NCBI GenBank assembly: GCA_948146395.1
Contig: OX411555.1
Location: 43,764,225 to 43,828,224, forward strand
Reading direction: 5' to 3'
DNA length: 64,000 bases
Source of the DNA: Fragum whitleyi
Lineage: Eukaryota > Mollusca > Bivalvia > Cardiida > Cardiidae
Shown here piece by piece: positions 62,101 through 64,000 of this stretch; the stretch's first letter is position 1, and each line of letters begins with the position of its first letter. The notes below the pieces were generated by a model. That model had not been told where the DNA came from. It made no database searches and saw only the letters and a program-made list of their open reading frames with translations. The position numbers were made by a program, and so were the translations under genes.

Positions 62101-63074
62101 TGACATGTACATAAACAGAAGAAAATAAGAAAATCCAATATCAAAATGACTAATTCATTGGCAGATTTCAATTCCAATTCAAAAGATTGCCAAAGAATTA
62201 GAGTGTATGTAACTTTTTAAATGCTTCTCACAACATGATCTTACAGTATACAAAGCTATGGCAGATGGAATAGACCTAGATACGCCTGGAGACATGGTCT
62301 GATCTTAGTCTACACTGCCTGCAATCAACTTAATTATTTTGGAAAAAGCTTGAGTCCTTTAAGTTTAAATATTCGAAGAAGATGCAATTTGTTTTAAACA
62401 TACACACACACAAGTGCTTGTCAATAATGAAATGCCATTTTCCATCAAAGGACATTAACTTGTCATAAGACATTGGATTGTGACCAAAAATATCACTTGA
62501 ACAACTGCTTGATACTGTTAAGTTTGAATGAAATCTGATCACTAGTTGCTGAGCAATTGAACAGATAGGAAAAAGCTACAGACTGATTGATGGACCAACC
62601 GACATACAGACAGACAGACTGATCAACAAAGCTAACTCCTACATACCCCAAACAAAGTTTTGAGGGGTACAACTATGGGTAAAGTTAGGTTTTCATTCAT
62701 ATGAGAGCAGCTTACAATGCATCACTTTCATGACAGTAGGGACACCGTAATAAAACGATATGAGTTCTTAAAACACTTATGCACTAAAACAGCTTTTCTT
62801 TTAGAAGTTTGACCTTGATACTTGACCTTGATACTTGACCTTGACTTTAAAAGATGCAGATTGATGAGGAGAACCTTTATACTAAATAAGAGCTTTGACA
62901 CTTAAATAGTGTTAAGAGTCATTGGAAAATGTCAGACAGATACCGGTAAAACAATATGCCTTCAATCTAACAATGTGGGGTATAATAAAATGACTTACAG
63001 CTGCTCTTTTTCAAGCTGCCACCAGGTGTGCGAGCTGATCTGTTCAATGGTGATGCAACACTCTCATCTAGAAG
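24683..63074 (-). CDS. NUP107: Nucleoporin Nup107, 23 exons (start codon not assigned)
   Basis: NUP107 is a scaffold subunit of the nuclear pore Y-complex (Nup107-160) and binds Nup133 through its C-terminal part. Twenty-three exons on the minus strand, all with GT-AG introns and compatible phases, sum to 2,697 bp ending in TGA. The colinear match to vertebrate NUP107 (about 925 residues) is seen directly: [94 protein letters not shown] and [12 protein letters not shown], each in the expected order. The N-terminal ~110 residues are low-complexity and weakly conserved, as usual for the family. No ATG lies in frame in the first exon listed, so a short 5' exon is still missing. The gene takes 38 kb for 2.7 kb of code. 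Identity is very sure; exon edges come from splice motifs and phase, not transcripts. Confidence 0.96.
24812..25012. mobile_element. Palindromic MITE with ACTCATTTGAAACGTCTCA centre, copy 1
   Basis: The centre hairpin is actcatttgaaacgtctc with gagacggttcaaatgagt, flanked by ctatgttgt and acaacatag. Outer parts are agctacagatag and taccccctctta. It lies in the last NUP107 intron. Confidence 0.7.
25427..25971. mobile_element. 545-bp non-autonomous DNA transposon with ~25-bp TIRs and TA target
   Basis: Left end tactgttcacaaaaagtagg and right end cctctactttttgtgaacagta are inverted copies with one or two mismatches. TA flanks both sides (25,425-25,426 and 25,972-25,973), as in Tc1/mariner-like insertions. 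It holds no transposase. It sits in the last NUP107 intron. Confidence 0.8.
26622..26819 (-). CDS. NUP107: NUP107 exon
   Basis: A 198-bp symmetric exon encoding [18 protein letters not shown], then [20 protein letters not shown] (vertebrate [35 protein letters not shown]). Confidence 0.97.
27367..27715. mobile_element. TTAAGGTAGTAGAC MITE, copy 1, split by a nested fold-back element
   Basis: The left end is ttaaggtagtagac. The central hairpin at 27,430-27,470 is tttcctaatgattttcatta plus its inverse. The right end ctaccttaa resumes at 27,702 after the 171-bp insertion at 27,530-27,700. Confidence 0.75.
27530..27700. mobile_element. Fold-back element with CAGGGCTTGAAAATTC ends, nested
   Basis: Terminal inverted repeat cagggcttgaaaattc / gaattttcaagccctg. 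tctacc directly flanks both sides (27,524-27,529 and 27,701-27,706), a probable target duplication. Confidence 0.8.
27753..27818 (-). CDS. NUP107: NUP107 exon
   Basis: A 66-bp symmetric exon encoding [16 protein letters not shown] (vertebrate MYNVLLFVDGGWMVD). A nested pair of fold-back elements ends about 40 bp downstream of its donor. Confidence 0.96.
28037..28200. mobile_element. TTAAGGTAGTAGAC MITE, copy 2
   Basis: About 164 bp, palindromic over its length: ctttaaggtaatggac and gttccactaccttaag ends, and a tttcctaatgaaatcattag hairpin at the centre. Confidence 0.82.
28855..29028 (-). CDS. NUP107: NUP107 exon
   Basis: A 174-bp symmetric exon encoding [11 protein letters not shown], then P..P and [15 protein letters not shown] (vertebrate TFNEWFKHM, FTEKVAHEHKEKKYE). 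Donor gtaaag. Confidence 0.95.
29140..29390. repeat. TAACCCTTGTCATGCTGAA interspersed repeat
   Basis: Begins taacccttgtcatgctgaa and contains cagactgcacatgtgtgcag and gcaggaatattccgggttca. Related copies lie near 19.1, 31.1, 31.54-31.80, 32.87-33.11, 46.6, 55.2 and 63.2 kb. Its frames are not genes. Confidence 0.6.
29945..30016 (-). CDS. NUP107: NUP107 exon
   Basis: A 72-bp symmetric exon encoding [19 protein letters not shown] (vertebrate LPAEDDNAIREHLCIRAYL). Confidence 0.96.
30193..30440. mobile_element. Palindromic MITE, GGCCCTTTTTACTAAA family, copy 3
   Basis: Ends gggcctgttttacaagacat and gtttagtaaaaagggccc, with a gacgattccaatg hairpin at the centre. Confidence 0.78.
30766..30854 (-). 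CDS. NUP107: NUP107 exon
   Basis: An 89-bp exon encoding [20 protein letters not shown], matching the vertebrate KKHEAAKEVFVKIPQDSI segment. Acceptor cattgcag, donor gtaaaa. Confidence 0.93.
31272..31374 (-). CDS. NUP107: NUP107 exon
   Basis: A 103-bp exon encoding [20 protein letters not shown] and NAVMRSFI (vertebrate [20 protein letters not shown]). The donor, gtaata, is weaker than average. Confidence 0.95.
31540..31800. repeat. TAACCCTTGTCATGCTGAA interspersed repeat
   Basis: The best-preserved copy: taacccctgtcatgctgaac at the left and gtcagcatgacaagggtta in inverse at the right, so the unit has terminal inverted repeats of about 19 bp. Confidence 0.65.
33231..33403 (-). CDS. NUP107: NUP107 exon
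   Basis: A 173-bp exon encoding [19 protein letters not shown] and VVENIRSK (vertebrate CLELAKEADLDVATIT, VVENIRKK). Acceptor is ttttcaag, donor gtaagt. Confidence 0.95.
33860..33932. mobile_element. Hairpin element GCTCAGTGTGAAACAGTTGTAAC family, copy 1
   Basis: Two arms of gaaacagttgtaactgcct and inverse around an AT centre. Other copies are at 36,117-36,180 and 62,021-62,098. Confidence 0.75.
34126..35594 (-). mobile_element. AGCTCACC-type element, - orientation, interrupted
   Basis: Starts aagaggacctgaattatatt and ends gcttatgctaaggtgagct in decayed form near 35,594. The body has ~150-bp units with gccacacccatatttatggg and ggccaatcagaattt. A GACCTTGAC-type element (35,083-35,378) is inserted in it. 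Confidence 0.65.
35083..35378 (-). mobile_element. GACCTTGAC-type element, complete copy, - orientation
   Basis: The same element as 23,222-23,520, reversed: aagatgtgtttgtgaaacac at its left and gatctctcgatacgggggca at its right, with gacagacagac between. Half-sites read tgaccttgac. Confidence 0.82.
36117..36180. mobile_element. Hairpin element GCTCAGTGTGAAACAGTTGTAAC family, decayed copy
   Basis: Arms gctcagcgcaaaacagtta and gacaactgtttcgtgcttag are imperfect inverses. Confidence 0.55.
36556..36873 (-). CDS. Unidentified intronic ORF with one hydrophobic segment
   Basis: A 105-codon frame with a true ATG on the minus strand, inside the NUP107 intron between 33,403 and 37,030. It has a Cys/Asn-rich start, a hydrophobic stretch ([19 protein letters not shown]) and a basic end. 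No family is recognised and base composition does not differ from surroundings. Probably a chance or transposon-derived frame. Confidence 0.2.
   Translation of the reverse strand: MIKPCAKAIALYTPINAVKKTLIPCNCNHLDRRNYLNTQPNIKASSLLSALINYTTYFLIVYCLSRYRSEMSYSKTNDTQIRDNIKIRRGTYDKRACFCQVSLYF
37030..37165 (-). CDS. NUP107: NUP107 exon
   Basis: A 136-bp exon encoding [20 protein letters not shown], then LPPDA and WYALFLE (vertebrate REKHTNLIAFYTCHLP, QYALFLE). Leaves in phase 1. Confidence 0.96.
37683..38017. mobile_element. hAT-like fold-back MITE with 8-bp target duplication
   Basis: Ends cagggatgtggaa and ttccacacccctg are inverted. catttagg flanks both sides (37,675-37,682 and 38,018-38,025). 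CAGGG ends with 8-bp duplications are typical of hAT transposons. The centre is a hairpin with ttaatgaagaaaat. A relative lies at 60,753-61,107. Confidence 0.82.
38531..38747. mobile_element. Palindromic MITE, GGCCCTTTTTACTAAA family, copy 4
   Basis: Ends gggcctgttttaccaaacat and taagtaaaacaggccc; a solitary right half of the same family follows at 38,770-38,843, about 40 bp from a NUP107 exon. Confidence 0.75.
38884..39002 (-). CDS. NUP107: NUP107 exon
   Basis: A 119-bp exon encoding LLEVLNERL and [15 protein letters not shown] (vertebrate HLLRFMTHLILFFRT). It joins the parent exon's phase-1 donor to complete the Gly codon, which fixes the normal donor choice. Confidence 0.96.
39275..39430. 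mobile_element. Fold-back element AATCGTTTGTTTTTC, copy 1
   Basis: Centre aacaacaaaagctacatttt with its exact inverse, outer parts taatcgtttg and caaacgata. The second copy is at about 59,510-59,680. Confidence 0.72.
40026..40510 (-). repeat. NUP107: 81-bp tandem copies of NUP107 exon end with 5' splice sites
   Basis: Six direct copies, period 81 bp (the last step is 80), of the 3' part of the preceding exon plus its donor. Donor motifs lie at 40,430, 40,349, 40,268, 40,187, 40,106 and 40,026 (acttac or acctac on the plus strand). The exon's own donor is at 40,511. Eighty-one is a multiple of three, so the frame is kept. One TAA at 40,422-40,424 breaks it, and the last copy is shifted by a 1-bp loss. 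The distal copies resemble each other more than they resemble the parent exon. Confidence 0.9.
40517..40629 (-). CDS. NUP107: NUP107 exon (parent of the 81-bp donor array)
   Basis: A 113-bp exon encoding [10 protein letters not shown] and [14 protein letters not shown] plus the first base of a Gly codon (vertebrate YHIVQKFLILGDIDG). Donor is GATACTAGAG|gtaagt at 40,511-40,516. The last ~58 bp plus 23 bp of intron are repeated six times immediately downstream. Confidence 0.96.
40705..41105. mobile_element. Fold-back region with CRE and octamer motifs
   Basis: An inverted repeat at 40,996-41,078 has arms aaactcgtcatctaaa.cag and its inverse. Nearby are tgacgtcat (40,861-40,869, CRE palindrome) and atgcaaat (octamer). 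Probably a decayed DNA element. Confidence 0.45.
41261..41425. mobile_element. TTAAGGTAGTAGAC MITE, copy 3
   Basis: Ends ttaaggtaatggacca and ggttcactaccttaa, centre tttcctaatgaaaatcatta. Confidence 0.8.
41468..41725. mobile_element. TGAGCCTGTG-type inverted-repeat element, copy 2
   Basis: Starts gagcctgtgtgtgacatttc; the inner segment ctatgcggatgcacaggctg is inverted relative to copy 1. Confidence 0.6.
41841..42040 (-). CDS. NUP107: NUP107 exon
   Basis: A 200-bp exon encoding [20 protein letters not shown] and [14 protein letters not shown], matching vertebrate [20 protein letters not shown] and WAYFRVMVDS. Leaves in phase 2. Confidence 0.97.
42225..42515 (-). repeat. 156-bp family element, single unit
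   Basis: From aacaagatgtttgcaaaac to gaaagggggcacaa, with cactgagatctatccacctg and a gacagaccgac leader. A second copy lies at 44,270-44,545 with a run of C near 44,290. Confidence 0.65.
43326..43502 (-). CDS. NUP107: NUP107 exon
   Basis: A 177-bp symmetric exon encoding the most conserved block of the family: [20 protein letters not shown], then GNPNRDIWK and CWNM. Donor GAT|gtaagt. Confidence 0.98.
43563..43805. mobile_element. TGAGCCTGTG-type inverted-repeat element, copy 3
   Basis: gagcctgtgcatgacatttc at the left and ctgtcacccacaggctcata at the right, in the 5'-side intron next to a NUP107 exon. Confidence 0.65.
44588..44701 (-). CDS. NUP107: NUP107 exon
   Basis: A 114-bp exon encoding [26 protein letters not shown] and [16 protein letters not shown] and LDD.D.ED are near-identical to vertebrate NUP107. 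Confidence 0.97.
44867..45094. mobile_element. Fold-back element GGTTATAAAACTTT, copy 1
   Basis: Ends aaggttataaaactttctc and gagaaaagttttataacct are inverse; the centre is taatattaataagttgtt with its inverse. Copy 2 is at 54,619-54,861. Confidence 0.78.
45321..45397. mobile_element. Hairpin mini-element, copy 3
   Basis: 77 bp, arms around gcaagactgtagtaagtgta and inverse. Flanked by atat at 45,317-45,320 and 45,398-45,401, and inserted inside a TAACCCTTGTC-type repeat. Confidence 0.85.
45985..46063 (-). CDS. NUP107: NUP107 exon
   Basis: A 79-bp exon completing a tyrosine codon from the previous exon and encoding ENARHRLQ and [11 protein letters not shown] (vertebrate VGSVRPLVTEL). The intron to the previous exon is 6.4 kb and almost all transposon. 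Confidence 0.93.
46301..46380. mobile_element. Hairpin element, 80 bp
   Basis: Arms taaataacggctgaaaaatc and inverse (with changes), centre ttgagaatgacgaatcattc. Single copy seen. Confidence 0.65.
47040..48136 (-). repeat. ~145-bp tandem array (outer element body)
   Basis: The landmark ggcctctagagtg (one variant) lies at 47,106, 47,251, 47,397, 47,543, 47,689, 47,833, 47,979 and 48,122, with steps of 143-146 bp. The long minus-strand frames here are the repeat read through. Confidence 0.9.
48137..51732 (-). mobile_element. Nested AGCTCACC-type element (inner), 3.6 kb
   Basis: Starts caagagggccgttggccctg followed by gtcgctcacctgag. It ends with a ggacgacgaccgacg leader and agcacttcgtgctcaggtga. 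It splits the 145-bp array of the outer element. The host site reads acaaga before it and aaaattgtc after, so any target duplication is very short. Confidence 0.8.
48390..51470 (-). repeat. ~165-bp tandem array (inner element body)
   Basis: About 18-19 units marked by ggtgctccgcacctgg; measured steps are 163-166 bp. Each has a C-rich block that has grown into homopolymers at about 49,996-50,016 and 50,333-50,359, and a gaagaagaagaag block. Confidence 0.9.
52449..52540 (-). CDS. NUP107: NUP107 exon
   Basis: A 92-bp exon starting [13 protein letters not shown] (vertebrate LVVDWLESIAKDE), ending in phase 2 before gtgagt. A palindromic MITE begins about 34 bp upstream of its acceptor. Confidence 0.95.
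52574..52727. mobile_element. TTAAGGTAGTAGAC MITE, copy 4
   Basis: Ends tgaggtagcagacatg and ggttctactaccttaa, centre ttcctaatggtctcattagg. Its near edge is 34 bp from the acceptor of the NUP107 exon at 52,540. Confidence 0.78.
53040..54025. mobile_element. AAGAGGCCC-type element with ~160-bp units
   Basis: Starts aacaagaggcccaagagggc (hairpin). Units are marked by aataagccccgccctgccac and gggccaatcaaaatttc. A similar element lies at 55,879-56,670. Confidence 0.7.
54127..54198 (-). CDS. NUP107: NUP107 exon
   Basis: A 72-bp symmetric exon encoding [17 protein letters not shown], matching the vertebrate helix just before QLVVDWLE. Donor gtaagc. Confidence 0.9.
54619..54861. mobile_element. 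Fold-back element GGTTATAAAACTTT, copy 2
   Basis: Same ends and same taatattaataagttgtt centre as copy 1; directly downstream of the duplicated NUP107 exon at 54,964. Confidence 0.75.
54964..55056 (-). CDS. NUP107: Partial duplicate of NUP107 exon (possible cassette exon)
   Basis: A 93-bp copy of the 3' two thirds of the exon at 55,541-55,688. It reads LIMRLYKDR and [11 protein letters not shown] against LIMSLYKDR and [11 protein letters not shown] in the source. It has its own acceptor (tttcattag) and donor (CAG|gtattg), is open, and is phase 0-0, so inclusion would add 31 residues. Because the source exon enters in phase 2, the copy cannot replace it in frame. Whether it is ever spliced in cannot be told from DNA. 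Confidence 0.55.
55314..55508. mobile_element. Palindromic MITE with ACTCATT..AATGAGT centre, copy 2
   Basis: gttggtactcattggaatag and its inverse aaaatgagtacctacaac flank a short loop. It lies between the duplicated exon and its source. Confidence 0.68.
55541..55688 (-). CDS. NUP107: NUP107 exon (source of the duplicated exon)
   Basis: A 148-bp exon encoding [20 protein letters not shown], matching the vertebrate QEMVTWRLLASLYRDR segment, and ending in an acidic/Gln-rich tail. Phase 2 in, 0 out. A partial copy of it lies at 54,964-55,056. Confidence 0.93.
55879..56670. mobile_element. AAGAAGCCC-type element
   Basis: Starts aacaagaagcccagaagggc and ends ggagctgtcggaggacagct, with gccatgcccttatttggggt and ggtcaatcaaaatttc units inside. 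Confidence 0.55.
57429..57585 (-). CDS. NUP107: NUP107 exon (start of helical scaffold)
   Basis: A 157-bp exon encoding [11 protein letters not shown] and the conserved [11 protein letters not shown] (vertebrate FDLVEEYENIC). Enters in phase 1 and leaves in phase 2, donor gtaagt. Confidence 0.95.
58870..59105. mobile_element. TGAGCCTGTG-type inverted-repeat element, copy 4
   Basis: agcctgtgtgtgacatttcc at the left and attgttggaaatgtcactca at the right are inverse. Confidence 0.68.
59161..59227 (-). CDS. NUP107: NUP107 exon
   Basis: A 67-bp exon encoding [20 protein letters not shown]. It aligns with the vertebrate segment that ends in an acidic D-P-G motif just before the conserved helical part. 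Leaves in phase 1. Confidence 0.9.
59510..59680. mobile_element. Fold-back element AATCGTTTGTTTTTC, copy 2
   Basis: taattgtttgtttttc and aaacaaacgatta ends, gaacaacaaaatactatatt centre with inverse. Confidence 0.65.
59930..60095 (-). mobile_element. tRNA-derived SINE-like element
   Basis: On the minus strand ggggtccagtggttaagttg (A-box-like) is followed by ggtcctgggatggaatcc (B-box-like). No poly-A end was defined. Confidence 0.45.
60180..60245 (-). CDS. NUP107: NUP107 exon (N-terminal)
   Basis: A 66-bp symmetric (0-0) exon coding for 22 residues with [14 protein letters not shown]. Acceptor tttgcag, donor gtatct. Confidence 0.85.
60326..60518. mobile_element. Palindromic MITE with ACTCATT..AATGAGT centre, copy 3
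   Basis: tactcattggaatcgtctca and its inverse gagacaattcatatgagta; outer ends agagctgcaaatag and cccctcttatctg as in copy 1. Confidence 0.7.
60753..61107. mobile_element. hAT-like fold-back MITE, relative of 37,683
   Basis: Ends caggggtgtggaattcc and gtatttccacacccctg, with aagggg directly on both sides, so a target duplication of at least 6 bp. Centre ttaatgaagaaaatgctgg with its inverse. Confidence 0.75.
61863..61963 (-). CDS. NUP107: NUP107 exon (N-terminal)
   Basis: A 101-bp exon with acceptor tttaaacag and donor gtaagt. It encodes [13 protein letters not shown] and [10 protein letters not shown], the Pro/Ser/Arg-rich N-terminal region. It enters with phase 1 and leaves in phase 0. Confidence 0.85.
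62021..62098. mobile_element. Hairpin element GCTCAGTGTGAAACAGTTGTAAC family, best copy
   Basis: Arms cgatggctcagtgtgaaa.. and inverse are almost perfect over ~35 bp; it lies in the NUP107 intron 5' of 61,963. Confidence 0.8.
62999..63074 (-). CDS. NUP107: NUP107 exon (N-terminal, low complexity)
   Basis: A 76-bp exon with acceptor cattcag and donor gtaagt, phase 0 in and 1 out. It encodes a Ser/Arg/Gly-rich stretch including [12 protein letters not shown]. Only one frame is open. This is the most 5' exon supported by phase continuity. Confidence 0.75.
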
Positions 63075-63099
63075 CTGAATGGCTTAGAATAGTTAAGGA

Positions 63100-64000
63100 A
63101 AAAACATTTATATAACTGAAATCTATGTTATAAACCTATTACTGTACATTCAAATTTCTTACTTCTTTAACCCTTGTCATGCTTAACCAGGGTTGGACTT
63201 AAGGGAAGTCCAGGAGTCCGAGATTCCTTATTTACCAGTTGGGACTCCTTCCATTGAGTATCATTTAGAAAGAAAGCAAGCTTCTTCTAGGAGAGAAAGT
63301 TGTGGAAAAGAAGAACTTGCTTGTATCAATCAATTTCCAAAATATTCTCCGTATTATGAAAATAAATAGGACTCCTTACTTTGAGGTTGGACTCCTATGT
63401 TTTGTGAGTTGGGATTCCTGTGGACCTCTTACTCCTAGAAGATAGTGTTGAACTCTGTTAACTTGGAAAATTTCTGCTTTGGCAGGTGGGATATACTAGA
63501 TCAGCCTGCATATGTTATTGTTTTATACAGAGTCATAGCATTAGGAACATCGCTCGGGCTTTTCTGTAAACTGCAAAGTACCTGACCTCAGACGTAATTG
63601 TAGTAATTATGGGTCATTTTTAAGGTAATTCGGCTTCTGGATGTACTTCACTTAATTAAAACGCTTGAAGAAAATCACATTTTGTTAATTCTTTCCAATC
63701 GTCTATAGAAAACTTGGGCATATTATGATTTGAAAACAAAACGCAGTAAATTATAATTTGCCCACTTTTATTCTTTGTTTGATTTTGTCTAATGCAAGTC
63801 AAATCTGTGTGAGCGGCCATCTATGCACAGCGGCCAATCTGCCGACAGCGGCCACTCGATTTCCCCCCGTGCAAATTCCTTCTTTAATTGCACTGTGGAT
63901 AGCGTGATCTCCTGAAATGCGGCCGGCGGTCACCTTAATTGGTCTAATTCCAAGTGTATATCACACCTATACAACGGTCATCTGACAAAACACGCGACTT
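63100..64000. other. NUP107: 5' side of NUP107: repeat debris and possible promoter region
   Basis: 63,165-63,520 is a TAACCCTTGTC-type repeat with several ggactcct units. 63,800-63,930 is the most CpG-rich stretch of the right end and has cgGCCA three times (63,813-63,860). A 54-codon frame with ATG runs from 63,820 to 63,656 (minus) but has no donor in the phase NUP107 needs. A start site here is possible, not shown. Confidence 0.3.
63973..63981 (-). CDS. NUP107: Candidate NUP107 initiator mini-exon
   Basis: The minus strand reads ATG-ACC-GTT followed by gtatag. This would give a 3-residue first exon in phase 0, which fits the phase-0 acceptor at 63,074. The donor is weak, and the ATG lies 20 bp from the window edge, so upstream sequence cannot be judged. 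The true first exon may lie outside the window. Confidence 0.2.

Noticed and set aside
63656..63820. 54-codon ATG frame as NUP107 first exon
   Set aside because: Contains its own stop and no donor in phase 0 that would join the exon at 63,074; no similarity to NUP107 N-termini.

Overview
This is a stretch of animal nuclear DNA that is AT-rich, has introns and is very rich in transposons. The one confident host gene is NUP107 (nuclear pore Y-complex subunit) on the minus strand. It covers the right 60% of the window, with 23 coding exons between 63,074 and 24,683. The dispersed repeats resemble families I associate with bivalve mollusc genomes: AGCTCACC-ended elements, GACCTTGAC-rich elements and GTCCGTC-rich leaders. 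A bivalve is therefore my best guess, but it rests on memory of repeat style and not on a search.

Left part (1-24 kb): no complete host gene is visible. It holds a 163-bp tandem array at the left edge and three decayed copies of a retrovirus-like envelope (env) gene, all on the minus strand (B 3.1-3.6 kb, A 5.9-7.8 kb, C 12.4-14.5 kb). It also holds a gag-like fragment (11.1-11.4 kb), a 21-bp minisatellite and several large non-autonomous elements with internal ~145-165 bp tandem units. Three exon-like ORFs are of unknown or partial identity (5.2, 14.6 and 17.6 kb). No reverse transcriptase or integrase was recognised.

Right part (24-64 kb): the NUP107 exons follow one another with GT-AG introns and matching phases, and the protein reads through to a normal C-terminus. 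The visible coding exons sum to 2,697 bp (898 codons plus stop). Only a short N-terminal piece with the start codon is missing or unproven. The introns are packed with fold-back elements and MITEs, SINE-like units, a 545-bp TA-flanked transposon and a 5.2-kb composite element with a second 3.6-kb element nested inside it.

The most interesting signals lie inside NUP107. First, the exon at 40,517-40,629 is followed by six further 81-bp in-frame copies of its own end, each keeping a 5' splice site. Second, an upstream exon has a partly duplicated symmetric copy with intact splice signals. Also notable are ~75-bp almost fully palindromic elements with 4-bp target duplications (one inside an env copy), and repeats loaded with TCAAGGTCA nuclear-receptor half-sites.
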